Source of the DNA: Quatrionicoccus australiensis
GTDB lineage: Bacteria > Pseudomonadota > Gammaproteobacteria > Burkholderiales > Rhodocyclaceae
Direction of reading: 5' to 3'
NCBI RefSeq assembly: GCF_020510525.1
Contig: NZ_CP075188.1
Coordinates: forward strand, 4,107,111 to 4,171,110
Length of the DNA: 64,000 nucleotides
Shown here: piece by piece, positions 9,056 through 17,631 of the stretch
How the letters are laid out: each line of letters starts with the position of its first letter
How positions within the stretch are numbered: position 1 is the stretch's first letter
Notes under the pieces: model-generated
Told to the model about the DNA's origin: nothing
The model's input: only the letters and a program-made list of their open reading frames with translations
The model's database searches: none
Made by a program: the position numbers and the translations under genes

Positions 9056-9316
9056 TTATTTGGCGCCAGCCTGGGCGTCAGCCACACATTTCTTCACAAA
9101 ACTGTTACGCGCGGCACCGGCCAGTTTCTTTTCCTTGGCAGTCGATTCGCAGGCGGTAACTTCCGGCCCCTTGGCGTCGGCTTGGCACTTCTTCATAAAG
9201 CTGTTCTTGGCAGCACCAGCCAGTTTCTTTTCCGCGGCGCGGGCAGCGCAATCATCTGCAGCGTAAACAGAAGAAGCGGCCATCACGAGAGCAAGCAGGC
9301 TAAGCAATTTTTTCAT
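9056..9316 (-). CDS. psiF: PsiF-repeat periplasmic protein
   Basis: An 86-residue protein with a signal peptide (MKKLLSLLALVMAASSVYA, cleavage probably after residue 19) and two PsiF repeats, each with the pattern C-x-A-KKLAGAA-NSF-KKC. PsiF of E. coli is induced by phosphate starvation; its function is unknown. Here it lies downstream of hprK on the same strand with a 48-bp gap, so it may be the last gene of the rpoN operon or have its own promoter. No clear Pho box was recognised. Confidence 0.85.
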   Translation of the reverse strand: MKKLLSLLALVMAASSVYAADDCAARAAEKKLAGAAKNSFMKKCQADAKGPEVTACESTAKEKKLAGAARNSFVKKCVADAQAGAK

Positions 9317-9364
9317 TAACGACTCCTGAATCAGTAGGGAAAAGGCTCGCAGACTATCGGCGAT

Positions 9365-10300
9365 TCAGGCGTCATCGTCAAGCATGATGCGCTGCTGACG
9401 ATCCATGAAATCCTGCATGCTGTCGATACCGCGCAATTGCAGGATGGTATTGCGCACAGCAGCTTCAAGGAGGACCGCCAGATTGCGTCCGGCCGCGACC
9501 GGGATCAGCACCTTGCGTACCGCAACACCAAGCACTTCCTGGGTCTGGGCATCGAGCGGCAAGCGCGGCGCATCGCTGCCAGCCAGTGCCTTTTGCAGAT
9601 GGACAATCAGTTTCAGCTTCATTTTCCGGCGCGATGCGGTTTCGCCGAAAATGGTCCGGATATTGAGCAAGCCAAGGCCGCGCACCTCGAGAAAGTCACG
9701 CAGCATGCCCGGACAGCGCCCTTCGATGGTGGTCGGTGCGATACGCGCCATTTCGACCACATCGTCAGCAACCAGACCGTGGCCGCGGGAAATCAGCTCA
9801 AGGGCCAGCTCGGATTTGCCGACTCCGGAATCACCGGTAATCAGGACGCCCATGCCCAGCACATCCATGAAGACACCGTGCAGATTGACGGTATCCGCCA
9901 GTCGAGCCGAGAGGTAGATGCGCAGCAAGTCGATGACCGCCGAGCACGGCTTGGGTGACAGGATCAAGGGGGTATTGTACTGACGGCAAGCTTCCGCCAG
10001 CATCGGCGGCGGCGTCAGACCATCGGCAACGATGACGGCCGGCGACTGCGCCTCCAGCAAATCCTGGAACATCTGGCCGAAACGGCGCTCGCCGATGCGC
10101 ATGGCCCAGTCATACTCGGCCTGGCCCATGACCTGCAGGCGCTCCGGGTGGATGACATTGATATGGCCGACAACATCGGCACCATAGTTGTTTGCCGCCT
10201 TCAGCTCGATCATGCAATCGCTTTGCTGGCCGGCTACCCAGTTGAGCAACAGCTTGTCGCGGTTGTCCTCATAGAGCTGGACCAGGCTGATGTGGCGCAC
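9365..10300 (-). CDS. hprK: HPr kinase/phosphorylase
   Basis: Phosphorylates and dephosphorylates HPr on a serine, linking the phosphotransferase system to metabolic state. The Walker A motif GDSGVGKS is at about residues 151-158 and the family signature EVRGLGLLNIRTIFG follows near residue 205. The 311-residue length is typical. It directly follows ptsN with a 9-bp gap, in the common proteobacterial order rpoN-hpf-ptsN-hprK. The rapZ gene that often comes next is absent; psiF is there instead. Confidence 0.95.
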   Translation of the reverse strand: MRHISLVQLYEDNRDKLLLNWVAGQQSDCMIELKAANNYGADVVGHINVIHPERLQVMGQAEYDWAMRIGERRFGQMFQDLLEAQSPAVIVADGLTPPPMLAEACRQYNTPLILSPKPCSAVIDLLRIYLSARLADTVNLHGVFMDVLGMGVLITGDSGVGKSELALELISRGHGLVADDVVEMARIAPTTIEGRCPGMLRDFLEVRGLGLLNIRTIFGETASRRKMKLKLIVHLQKALAGSDAPRLPLDAQTQEVLGVAVRKVLIPVAAGRNLAVLLEAAVRNTILQLRGIDSMQDFMDRQQRIMLDDDA

Positions 10301-10309
10301 GGCTGAACG

Positions 10310-10759
10310 TCAGGACTGGAAAAGGGTCACGATCGCGGCCGCATCCGGTGCCGCCAGCAGGGCTTCACGGAAGGTGCGATCGGAAAAACGCTGGGCGAGT
10401 TCGGAAAGAATCTGCAAATGCTGCTCGGTTGCCTGTTCGGGAACCAGCAGGACGAAGAGCAGATTGACGGGCCGGCCATCCGGGGAATCGAAGGGCACCG
10501 GAGTCGTCAGGCGCATGAAAGCGCCGGAAGCCTGTTTGAGACCCTTGATACGGCCATGCGGAATGGCAATGCCCTGACCGAGGCCGGTCGAGCCGAGTTT
10601 TTCACGGGCGAACAGACTGTCGAAAATAACCGAGCGAGCGAGTCCGAGATGACTCTCGAAAAGCATGCCGGCCTGTTCGAACACCCGTTTTTTGCTGCTG
10701 GCATCAAGGTCGAGAAGAACCTGCGAAGCCGGCAGAATATTCGTTAGGGGGTTGTTCAT
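10310..10759 (-). CDS. ptsN: PTS nitrogen-regulatory protein EIIA(Ntr)
   Basis: A 149-residue EIIA-Ntr domain of the regulatory phosphotransferase system. It accepts phosphate from NPr/HPr and in other proteobacteria modulates potassium transport and sigma-54-linked functions. The phosphorylated histidine is His68 in GIAIPHGRI, in the expected family context. It is flanked by hpf and hprK on the minus strand, so it is part of the rpoN operon. Confidence 0.95.
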   Translation of the reverse strand: MNNPLTNILPASQVLLDLDASSKKRVFEQAGMLFESHLGLARSVIFDSLFAREKLGSTGLGQGIAIPHGRIKGLKQASGAFMRLTTPVPFDSPDGRPVNLLFVLLVPEQATEQHLQILSELAQRFSDRTFREALLAAPDAAAIVTLFQS

Positions 10760-10810
10760 AGGGGATTTGAAAACCAGGGCCGCAGCACAAGTGCCGCGGC
10801 CGGTCGGCTA

Positions 10811-11134
10811 TTAGTCAGCCATGTGGTGTACAGGCTTGTCACCGCGATGGTGATCCTGGACCTTTTGCTTGTACTTCTGAACCTGACGGTCCAGCTTGTC
10901 AAACAGCGCATCGATGGCGGCGTAGAGGTCATCGCCGTTCTCTTCAACGTGAATGTCCTTGCCCGGCACATGCAACGTCACTTCAGCCTTCTGCTTGAGC
11001 TTCTCTACGGACAGAACCACGTTAACACCGGTGACTTTGTCAAAATGGCGAACGACGGGATCGAGCTTGTTCTCGACGTATTCGCGCAATGCCGGGGTTA
11101 CTTCGATGTGGTGACCAGCGATCTGCAGATTCAT
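10811..11134 (-). CDS. hpf: Ribosome hibernation-promoting factor (short HPF/RaiA type)
   Basis: A 107-residue ribosome-binding protein that acts in stationary phase at the decoding and mRNA channel of the 30S subunit. It shows the family pattern [20 protein letters not shown] and [18 protein letters not shown] basic C-terminal helix, and lacks the long C-terminal dimerisation domain. A strong AGGAG Shine-Dalgarno sequence precedes the start. It lies 14 bp downstream of rpoN. Confidence 0.95.
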   Translation of the reverse strand: MNLQIAGHHIEVTPALREYVENKLDPVVRHFDKVTGVNVVLSVEKLKQKAEVTLHVPGKDIHVEENGDDLYAAIDALFDKLDRQVQKYKQKVQDHHRGDKPVHHMAD

Positions 11135-11148
11135 TTTTTCTCCTCTCT

Positions 11149-12615
11149 CTACAGGGTCTTGCGTAAATTGACCGGCGGGATGTTGAGTGACTCGCGATAT
11201 TTGGCTACCGTGCGTCGGGCTACAACAATTCCCTGCTGGCCTAGTATTTCGGATAATTGACTATCCGACAAGGGCTTCTTGCCATCCTCGGCACTGATCA
11301 ATTGCTTGATCAGGGCGCGAATGGCGGTGGCAGAACAGGCACCACCGGTATCGGTGGACACATGACTGCCGAAAAAGTATTTCAATTCAAAGATGCCGCG
11401 CGGCGTCGCCATGTATTTCTGGCTGGTGACGCGCGAGACGGTCGACTCGTGCAAACCGAGAATATCGGCGATTTCGCGCAGGACCAACGGCCGCATGGCG
11501 ACTTCACCATGTTCGAAAAACTGGCGCTGACGATCGACAATGGCCTGCGTCACGCGGTGGATGGTCTCGAAACGCTGCTGCACGTTCTTGATCAGCCAGC
11601 GTGCTTCCTGCAACTGGCCGGTCAGGTTGCCATTGCCGCGCCGCTGTCTCGACAGAATCTCGGCATACAGACGGTTGATGCGCAGGCGCGGGTAGGCATC
11701 CGGATTGATGTAGGCGGTCCATTTGCCCTTGAGCTTCCTGACCATTACGTCCGGCGTGATGTAGCGCGCCTCGGTCTGCGAGAAACGCGCCCCCGGCCGC
11801 GGATTGAGGCTGACGATCAGGGATTGTGCCGCCTTCAGTTCATCGTCGTCACAGGCGGTCAACCGGCGAATTTTGGCAAAATCGCGCGCCGCGAGCAGTT
11901 CCAGATGCTTCTCGACGATCGCCAGGGCAAGCGCCTGTACTTCGTCGGCCGGCATCGCTTTCAATTGCAGCGCCAGGCATTCGCTGGGGCTGCGCGCGCC
12001 GATCCCGGTCGGATCGAAATGCTGGATGTGGTGCAGGGCGATTTCCAGCTCTTCGAGCTCGATCTCGTATTCCGGCGGCAGGGTTTCCCACAGCTCCTCA
12101 AGCGTGGCCGAGAGATAGCCGTCATCGTCCAGCGCTTCGATCAGGAAACGGACCAGGCTGCGATCGCGTTCGCTGAGCTGGGTCATGCCCAGCTGCCAGC
12201 CGAGATGTTCGCGCAGGCTGGTGGCGGCCGAATGGATGTCGCGTGAATCGCTGTCGTCGTCTTCATCACGCCCGGCACCGGTAAAGGTCCCGGCATCGGA
12301 AGCCCAGCGATCATCATCGACTTCGGAAGGTGCGCTCGGCACTTCCTGCTCGCGTTCCTCGCGCGGATCACGTTCGCGCTCTTCAGTCGGTTCGCTGCGC
12401 GTCGTTTCGTTGGCCGGTGAATCGAATTGCTGCGCCGCCCCAAAGGATTCCGTACCGGCCTCGTCCTCGCGCTCCAGCATCGGATTTTCCAGCAGGTAAC
12501 GCTCGATTTCCTGCTGCATCTCGACCGTCGACAACTGCAATAGCTTGATCGACTGCTGCAACTGAGGCGTCAGTGCCAGATGCTGGGATAGTTTTAGTTG
12601 GAGAGCTGGCTTCAT
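11149..12615 (-). CDS. rpoN: RNA polymerase sigma-54 factor
   Basis: Directs RNA polymerase to -24/-12 promoters that need AAA+ activators. The Gln/Leu-rich region I is at residues 1-50 ([19 protein letters not shown]), followed by an acidic region II (about residues 50-120) rich in Glu, Asp and Arg. The core- and DNA-binding domains come next, and the RpoN box [10 protein letters not shown] lies at about residues 466-475 near the C-terminus. The 488-residue length is normal. It sits between lptB and hpf on the minus strand. Confidence 0.97.
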   Translation of the reverse strand: MKPALQLKLSQHLALTPQLQQSIKLLQLSTVEMQQEIERYLLENPMLEREDEAGTESFGAAQQFDSPANETTRSEPTEERERDPREEREQEVPSAPSEVDDDRWASDAGTFTGAGRDEDDDSDSRDIHSAATSLREHLGWQLGMTQLSERDRSLVRFLIEALDDDGYLSATLEELWETLPPEYEIELEELEIALHHIQHFDPTGIGARSPSECLALQLKAMPADEVQALALAIVEKHLELLAARDFAKIRRLTACDDDELKAAQSLIVSLNPRPGARFSQTEARYITPDVMVRKLKGKWTAYINPDAYPRLRINRLYAEILSRQRRGNGNLTGQLQEARWLIKNVQQRFETIHRVTQAIVDRQRQFFEHGEVAMRPLVLREIADILGLHESTVSRVTSQKYMATPRGIFELKYFFGSHVSTDTGGACSATAIRALIKQLISAEDGKKPLSDSQLSEILGQQGIVVARRTVAKYRESLNIPPVNLRKTL

Positions 12616-12643
12616 CGGTTCGGGTTGGGGTGCAGCCTAACGG

Positions 12644-13381
12644 TCAGAGCTTGAAATGCTCGCCGAGATAAACCTTGCGGACGCTTTCATTATCAACGAT
12701 TTCGTCCGGCCGTCCAGACGCGAGAACGCGTCCGGCGTTAATAATATAGGCGTGATCGCAGATACCGAGCGTTTCGCGCACATTATGGTCGGTAATCAGG
12801 ACACCGATGCCGCGCTCCTTGAGGAAGCGGATGATCTTCTGGATCTCCAGTACAGCAATCGGATCGACACCGGCAAACGGCTCGTCGAGCAGGATGAAGC
12901 GCGGGTTGGTGGCCAGGGCGCGGGCGATTTCGACGCGGCGGCGCTCACCACCGGAGAGGGCGGCCGCATTGACGTGCCGGACATGCCCGATGTGCAGTTC
13001 GCTGAGCAGGCCTTCGAGGCGGTCGTCGAGTTCCTGCGCCGGCAGCTTGAGCAGCTCGAGCACGGCACGGATGTTCTCTTCGACATTGAGCTTGCGGAAG
13101 ACCGAGGCTTCCTGCGGCAGGTAGGACAGGCCGAGGCGGGCCCGGCTGTGCATCGGCAGGTGGGTGAGGCGGACATCGTCGATATAGACCTCGCCGCCAT
13201 CAGCCGCGACCAAGCCGACAATCATGTAGAAACAGGTGGTCTTGCCGGCCCCGTTCGGGCCGAGCAGGCCGACGACCTCGCCGCTTTTGACATCAAAGGA
13301 AACATCCTCGACCACCGTCCGCGACTTGTAGCGCTTCTTGAGGTTGTGGGCACTCAGGGTGGACACTTTGACATCGCTCAT
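12644..13381 (-). CDS. lptB: LPS export ABC transporter ATP-binding protein LptB
   Basis: The cytoplasmic ATPase of the LptB2FGC complex that drives lipopolysaccharide transport to the outer membrane. Walker A is GPNGAGKTT near residue 40 and the ABC signature is [14 protein letters not shown]; family-specific stretches [12 protein letters not shown] and [10 protein letters not shown] are present. Its ATG overlaps the recX stop codon by 4 bp. In many relatives lptC and lptA lie immediately upstream, but here recX and recA take that place. Confidence 0.95.
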   Translation of the reverse strand: MSDVKVSTLSAHNLKKRYKSRTVVEDVSFDVKSGEVVGLLGPNGAGKTTCFYMIVGLVAADGGEVYIDDVRLTHLPMHSRARLGLSYLPQEASVFRKLNVEENIRAVLELLKLPAQELDDRLEGLLSELHIGHVRHVNAAALSGGERRRVEIARALATNPRFILLDEPFAGVDPIAVLEIQKIIRFLKERGIGVLITDHNVRETLGICDHAYIINAGRVLASGRPDEIVDNESVRKVYLGEHFKL

Positions 13382-13821
13382 TCATCGGCTCCGCGCATGA
13401 CACGGCGAATCGCGTCGCCGGAAAAACCGCGATATTGCAAAAAACGCATCTGTTTGGCCCGCTCGGCTGCCGATTGCGGCAACTCGCGGAATTTTCTCGC
13501 CCATACCGCCTTGCAACGCTCGGCTTCATCGCCGGCCTCGGGCAAGGCATCGGCAATGTCGTCATCACCGATGCCGCATTGCCGCAGTTCCTGCTTCAGC
13601 CGCGCATTGCCGTAGCGCCCGGCACGGGCGACGACGCGCTGACTGGCGTAACGCGAATCGGACAGCAGGCGCTCGGCCTGCAGGCGTTCGAGCACGGCTT
13701 CGAGCTGTTCTTCCGACTCCGCCTGCGCGGCGAGCTTGGCCTTCAACTCCGCCCGGCTGTGATCGCGCCGGGTGAGGAGTCGAAGCGCGGCAACCCGCAG
13801 CGCAGCAGAGGGATCAGCCAT
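13378..13821 (-). CDS. recX: Regulatory protein RecX
   Basis: A 147-residue helical protein that binds RecA filaments and limits their activity. I place the start at [10 protein letters not shown], which overlaps the last 8 bp of recA; the longer open frame upstream is the recA antisense-frame shadow. Repeated three-helix units are visible ([46 protein letters not shown]). Overlap with recA upstream and lptB downstream (4 bp) indicates translational coupling. Confidence 0.92.
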   Translation of the reverse strand: MADPSAALRVAALRLLTRRDHSRAELKAKLAAQAESEEQLEAVLERLQAERLLSDSRYASQRVVARAGRYGNARLKQELRQCGIGDDDIADALPEAGDEAERCKAVWARKFRELPQSAAERAKQMRFLQYRGFSGDAIRRVMRGADE

Positions 13822-14842
13822 CAACCTTGGCTGCCTTGACCGGCTTGATGACATTGGTGCTGGCCGCTTCGCGGATGCCCGCCTCGATCTCGGCAGCGAT
13901 TTCCGGGTTGGCCTTGAGGAATTCGCGGGAATTGTCCTTGCCCTGACCGATCTTTTCGCCCTTGTAGGAATACCAGGCGCCGGATTTCTCGACCAGCTTG
14001 TGGGCAACCCCGAGTTCGACGATTTCGCCGTGGCGGGAAATGCCTTCGCCGTACAGGATGTCGAAAATGGCTTCGCGGAAGGGCGGCGACACCTTGTTCT
14101 TGACGACCTTGACCTTGGTTTCGCTGCCGATGACCTCGTCGCCCTTCTTGATCGAGCCGATGCGGCGGATGTCGAGGCGCACGGAAGCGTAGAACTTGAG
14201 CGCATTGCCGCCGGTCGTCGTTTCCGGCGAACCGAACATGACGCCGATCTTCATGCGGATCTGGTTGATGAAGATGACCAAGGTGTTGGTCTTCTTGATG
14301 TTGGCGGTCAGCTTGCGCAGTGCCTGGCTCATCAGGCGGGCGTGCAGGCCGACCATCTGGTCGCCCATTTCGCCTTCGATTTCGGCACGCGGCGTCAGCG
14401 CCGCGACCGAGTCGATGACGATGATGTCGACCGAGCCGGAACGGACCAGCATGTCGGAAATTTCGAGGGCCTGTTCGCCGGTATCCGGCTGCGAGATCAG
14501 CAGGTCACCGACATTGACGCCGAGCTTCTGGGCATATTGCGGATCGAGCGCGTGTTCGGCATCGATGAAGGCGGCAACGCCGCCCAGCTTCTGCATTTCG
14601 GCAATGACCTGCAGACAGAGCGTGGTCTTGCCCGAGGATTCCGGACCGTAGATTTCGACAACGCGGCCGCGCGGCAGACCGCCGACGCCCAACGCGATAT
14701 CCAAGCCGAGCGAACCGGTAGAAACCACCTGGATGCCTTCGTCGATCTCGGCATCGCCCATCTTCATGATGGAGCCTTTGCCGAACTGCTTTTCAATCTG
14801 TTGCAGCGCTGCGCTGAGCGCCTTTGCCTTGTTGTCGTCCAT
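13814..14842 (-). CDS. recA: Recombinase A
   Basis: Forms filaments on single-stranded DNA for homologous recombination and triggers LexA self-cleavage in the SOS response. It has 342 residues with Walker [10 protein letters not shown], the L2-region sequence [14 protein letters not shown], and a short C-terminal tail. It is the first gene of a minus-strand run with recX and lptB. The intergenic region upstream carries a LexA-type box 176 bp from the start codon, implying a long leader. Confidence 0.98.
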   Translation of the reverse strand: MDDNKAKALSAALQQIEKQFGKGSIMKMGDAEIDEGIQVVSTGSLGLDIALGVGGLPRGRVVEIYGPESSGKTTLCLQVIAEMQKLGGVAAFIDAEHALDPQYAQKLGVNVGDLLISQPDTGEQALEISDMLVRSGSVDIIVIDSVAALTPRAEIEGEMGDQMVGLHARLMSQALRKLTANIKKTNTLVIFINQIRMKIGVMFGSPETTTGGNALKFYASVRLDIRRIGSIKKGDEVIGSETKVKVVKNKVSPPFREAIFDILYGEGISRHGEIVELGVAHKLVEKSGAWYSYKGEKIGQGKDNSREFLKANPEIAAEIEAGIREAASTNVIKPVKAAKVDG

Positions 14843-15017
14843 GGGGGTACCTCGAAAATTTGAGCGGATTATGGCACAGGGGCCGAAGATGGAATAGAAA
14901 TTGCTGCATCAGCAGAAAGGTCAGTTCAAGACAAACAAATATCCTTTTGCTGCATTACCCGGAGAAAGCGACAGAACACGCGGTATATTCTCGCTGGCTG
15001 ATTTGGCGCCCATCGGA

Positions 15018-15037
15018 TACTGGGTATAAATACAGTA
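15018..15037. promoter_or_regulatory. LexA-type SOS box between recA and a small secreted-protein gene
   Basis: A TACTG-N10-CAGTA element with an AT-rich centre, close to the proteobacterial LexA consensus. On the recA strand it overlaps a possible -10 (TTTATA) with a TTGCCA element upstream. It lies 176 bp before recA and 40 bp before the divergent small gene at 15077, so it could control either or both. Confidence 0.7.
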
Positions 15038-15076
15038 CATTTACAGTAAGCTATTGGCAAGCAAATTATTCGCCCG

Positions 15077-15280
15077 ATGCAATTCAAACGACTTATCGCA
15101 CTGCTCATGCTGGCCATGACATTCACCGCCGTCGGCAAACCCGCCGCCTGGTACTGGTGGGCCAGCCGCATCGACGGCCAGCGCATCTGCGCCCAGACGG
15201 CGCCGGCAAAAGGCTGGCTGCGGGACAGCGGGCCGTTCGCCGACAGTCGCTGCAGCGACGTCCCGCCCCGCCAGCCATGA
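15077..15280 (+). CDS. Small putative secreted protein next to an SOS box
   Basis: A 67-residue protein with an N-terminal signal-like segment (MQFKRLIALLMLAMTFTAVG), followed by an aromatic stretch (AAWYWWASR) and two cysteines that could form a disulfide. I do not recognise a family. Its stop codon overlaps the start of the pseudouridine synthase gene as ATGA, which supports that it is translated. Its start lies 40 bp from a LexA-type box, so damage-inducible expression is possible. Confidence 0.6.
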   Translation: MQFKRLIALLMLAMTFTAVGKPAAWYWWASRIDGQRICAQTAPAKGWLRDSGPFADSRCSDVPPRQP

Positions 15281-15930
15281 GCGCCTATTACCCACCGGTA
15301 GACACCGGTCTGACCCCGCTTTTCGTCGATGACACGCTGCTCATCGTCGACAAGCCGGCCGGCCTGCTCTCAGTGCCAGGCCGCGGCGAGGACAAGGCGG
15401 ATTGCCTGGCCAGCCGCATCCAGGCGCAATTTGCCGATGCGCTGATCGTGCACCGCCTGGACATGTCGACTTCCGGCCTGCTCGTGCTGGCGCGCGGCGA
15501 AGAAATGCACCGGCTGCTCTCGAAGCTGTTCCGCGACCGCCTGGTGGACAAGCGCTATGTCGCCGTCGTCGACGGCCTGCTCAAGGCAGAGCAGGGCGAG
15601 GTCGAACTGCCGCTCATCTGCGACTGGCCGAACCGGCCGCGCCAGAAGGTCGATTTCGATATCGGCAAACCTTCGCTGACCCGCTTCCGCCGCCTCGAAC
15701 TTGACCCGGTCAACAACCTAACGCGCGTCGAACTCGAACCCTTTACCGGCCGCTCGCACCAGTTGCGCGTACACATGGCCGAACTCGGCCATCCGATTCT
15801 CGGCGACGACCTTTACGCCGGCGCCGCCGAGGGCAAGGCGGATCGCCTGTTGCTGCACGCCATGGATTTGGCCTTTTCCCACCCGTTGACCGGTGAGGCA
15901 CTACGTTTCCACTGCCCGCCGCCGTTCTGA
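15277..15930 (+). CDS. RluA-family pseudouridine synthase
   Basis: A 217-residue enzyme isomerising uridine to pseudouridine in RNA. The catalytic motif HRLDMSTSGLLVLA places the active Asp at residue 62, and the later GRSHQLRVHMA motif is the typical RluA motif III. There is no S4 domain at the N-terminus, as in RluA itself (23S rRNA U746 and tRNA U32), but the target cannot be assigned from sequence alone. The start overlaps the stop of the small upstream gene by 4 bp. Confidence 0.88.
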   Translation: MSAYYPPVDTGLTPLFVDDTLLIVDKPAGLLSVPGRGEDKADCLASRIQAQFADALIVHRLDMSTSGLLVLARGEEMHRLLSKLFRDRLVDKRYVAVVDGLLKAEQGEVELPLICDWPNRPRQKVDFDIGKPSLTRFRRLELDPVNNLTRVELEPFTGRSHQLRVHMAELGHPILGDDLYAGAAEGKADRLLLHAMDLAFSHPLTGEALRFHCPPPF

Positions 15931-15951
15931 TCCGGGCTGGGCGCAATCACC

Positions 15952-15979
15952 TTATAATTTCCGCGTTTTCAACCTCTTG
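15952..15979 (+). promoter_or_regulatory. Candidate promoter of the sodium/solute symporter gene
   Basis: TTATAAT at 15952-15958 is followed by CGCGTTTTCAAC at 15962-15973 and TCTTG at 15975-15979, ending 20 bp before the start codon. The same string follows TTATAAT at 8079-8103. No good -35 element is visible. Confidence 0.4.
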
Positions 15980-15999
15980 GCCTCGTTGACCGTACGCTC

Positions 16000-17547
16000 A
16001 TGCTGATCTGGTTCGTCGTTCTCTACCTGCTCGTTTCCATCGGCATCGGCCTCTTTGCGGCAACCCGCGTCCATAGTGCCAAGGACTTCGCCGTCGCCGG
16101 CCGCCATCTGCCGCTGCCGGTCGTCACCGCGACCGTATTCGCCACCTGGTTCGGCGCCGAAGCGGTGTTCGGCGTCTCCGCCACCTTCGTCAAGGATGGC
16201 CTCTCCGGCGTCGTCGCCGACCCCTTCGGCTCCTCGATGTGCCTGATCATTGCCGGCGTCTTCTTCTCGCGCAAACTCTACAAGCTCAACATCCTGACCC
16301 TCGGCGACTATTTCCGCCTGCGCTACAACCGCACGGTCGAGGTGCTGACCACGCTCTGCATCGTCGCCTCCTACCTCGGCTGGGTCTCGGCCCAGATCAA
16401 GGCGCTCGGCCTCGTCTTCAATGTCGTGACCGACGGCTATCTCAGCCAGCCGGCCGGCATGATCCTCGGCGCCGCCATCGTGCTGACCTACACCACCTTC
16501 GGCGGCATGCTCTCGGTCGCCATCCTCGATTTCGTGCAGATGGGCGTCATCATGGGCGGCATGCTGTTCATCGCCTGGCTGGTGTCCGGCCTGACCGGCG
16601 GCGTCGACACGGTGATCCAGCATGCGGCCGAGGCCGGCAAACTCGATTTCTTCCCGCCGCCCGATCCCTGGCTGTGGCTGTCCTTTCTTGGCGCCTGGAT
16701 CACCATGATGCTCGGCTCGATTCCGCAGCAGGACGTCTTCCAGCGCATCACCTCGGCGAAAACCCAGAGGATCGCGCTGTGGGGTTCCATCCTCGGCGCC
16801 TCGATCTATTTCTGCTTCACCTTCGTGCCAATGTTCATCGCCTACTCGGCGACGCTGATCGACCCGACGCTGTTCAACGGCCTGCTGCAGACCGACTCGC
16901 AACTCGTGTTGCCGACGCTGGTCCTGCAGCACACGCCGGTCTTCGCCCAGGCCATCTTTTTCGGTGCCGTACTCTCGGCGATCATGAGCTGTTCGTCGGC
17001 CACCCTGCTCGCGCCCGCCGTCGCCTTCTCGGAAAACATCGTCCGCGATTTCTTCCCGCACATGGGCGACCACCAGTTCCTGCGCGTCATGCGCGGCGCG
17101 ATCGTTGTTTTCGCCGGCATCGTGCTCGCCTTTGCGCTGTACTCGAACGCCAGCATCTTCAAGATGGTCGAGAACGCCTACAAGGTGACGCTGGCCGGGG
17201 CTTTCGTGCCGCTTTTCTTCGGTGCCTTCTGGAAGAGGGCGACGACGCAGGGCGCACTCGCCGCGATTTTCGGCGGTCTGGCCTCGTGGCTGCTGGTCGA
17301 GGCGCTGGTCGGCAGCAGCCCGTCGAGCGGTGACTACGCCTACGCGCTGGCCAACGTCGGCCAACTCGTGCCGCCGCAGCTGATCGGCCTCGGCGTCAGC
17401 ATCCTGGGCATGATTGCCGGCTCATTATTGCCGCAATGGATCGGTCGACCGACGCCGAAGGCCGATATTCATGCCGAACTGCATCACCGCGCCGCCGCCG
17501 AAACGCATCACACCAACGATCATCCGCACCCGCACAAAACACCCTGA
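16000..17547 (+). CDS. Sodium/solute symporter (SSS) family transporter
   Basis: A 515-residue inner-membrane protein with about 13 hydrophobic segments and typical SSS features: a first helix followed by KDFAVAGRHLPLPVV, GAEAVFGVSATFVKDG, and the IPQQDVFQRITSAKT region. The family couples uptake of sugars, amino acids, carboxylates or vitamins to sodium. The substrate cannot be told. The C-terminal tail after the last helix is unusually rich in His (about eight in the last 25 residues), which could bind metal. It follows the pseudouridine synthase by 69 bp and has its own promoter candidate. Confidence 0.85.
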   Translation: MLIWFVVLYLLVSIGIGLFAATRVHSAKDFAVAGRHLPLPVVTATVFATWFGAEAVFGVSATFVKDGLSGVVADPFGSSMCLIIAGVFFSRKLYKLNILTLGDYFRLRYNRTVEVLTTLCIVASYLGWVSAQIKALGLVFNVVTDGYLSQPAGMILGAAIVLTYTTFGGMLSVAILDFVQMGVIMGGMLFIAWLVSGLTGGVDTVIQHAAEAGKLDFFPPPDPWLWLSFLGAWITMMLGSIPQQDVFQRITSAKTQRIALWGSILGASIYFCFTFVPMFIAYSATLIDPTLFNGLLQTDSQLVLPTLVLQHTPVFAQAIFFGAVLSAIMSCSSATLLAPAVAFSENIVRDFFPHMGDHQFLRVMRGAIVVFAGIVLAFALYSNASIFKMVENAYKVTLAGAFVPLFFGAFWKRATTQGALAAIFGGLASWLLVEALVGSSPSSGDYAYALANVGQLVPPQLIGLGVSILGMIAGSLLPQWIGRPTPKADIHAELHHRAAAETHHTNDHPHPHKTP

Positions 17548-17631
17548 CAATGTTACGGAAAGGCGTTCGCGCCGACACCTTTGTGTCCAAACAGGCTGAC
17601 GCGCTGCCGGATACGCCCTAAAATCCGCAGC

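Noticed and set aside
14824..15276. N-terminal extension of the RluA-type gene to 14824
   Set aside because: It would run through the recA promoter region and the small gene in another frame; the family start at 15277 is coupled by ATGA overlap.
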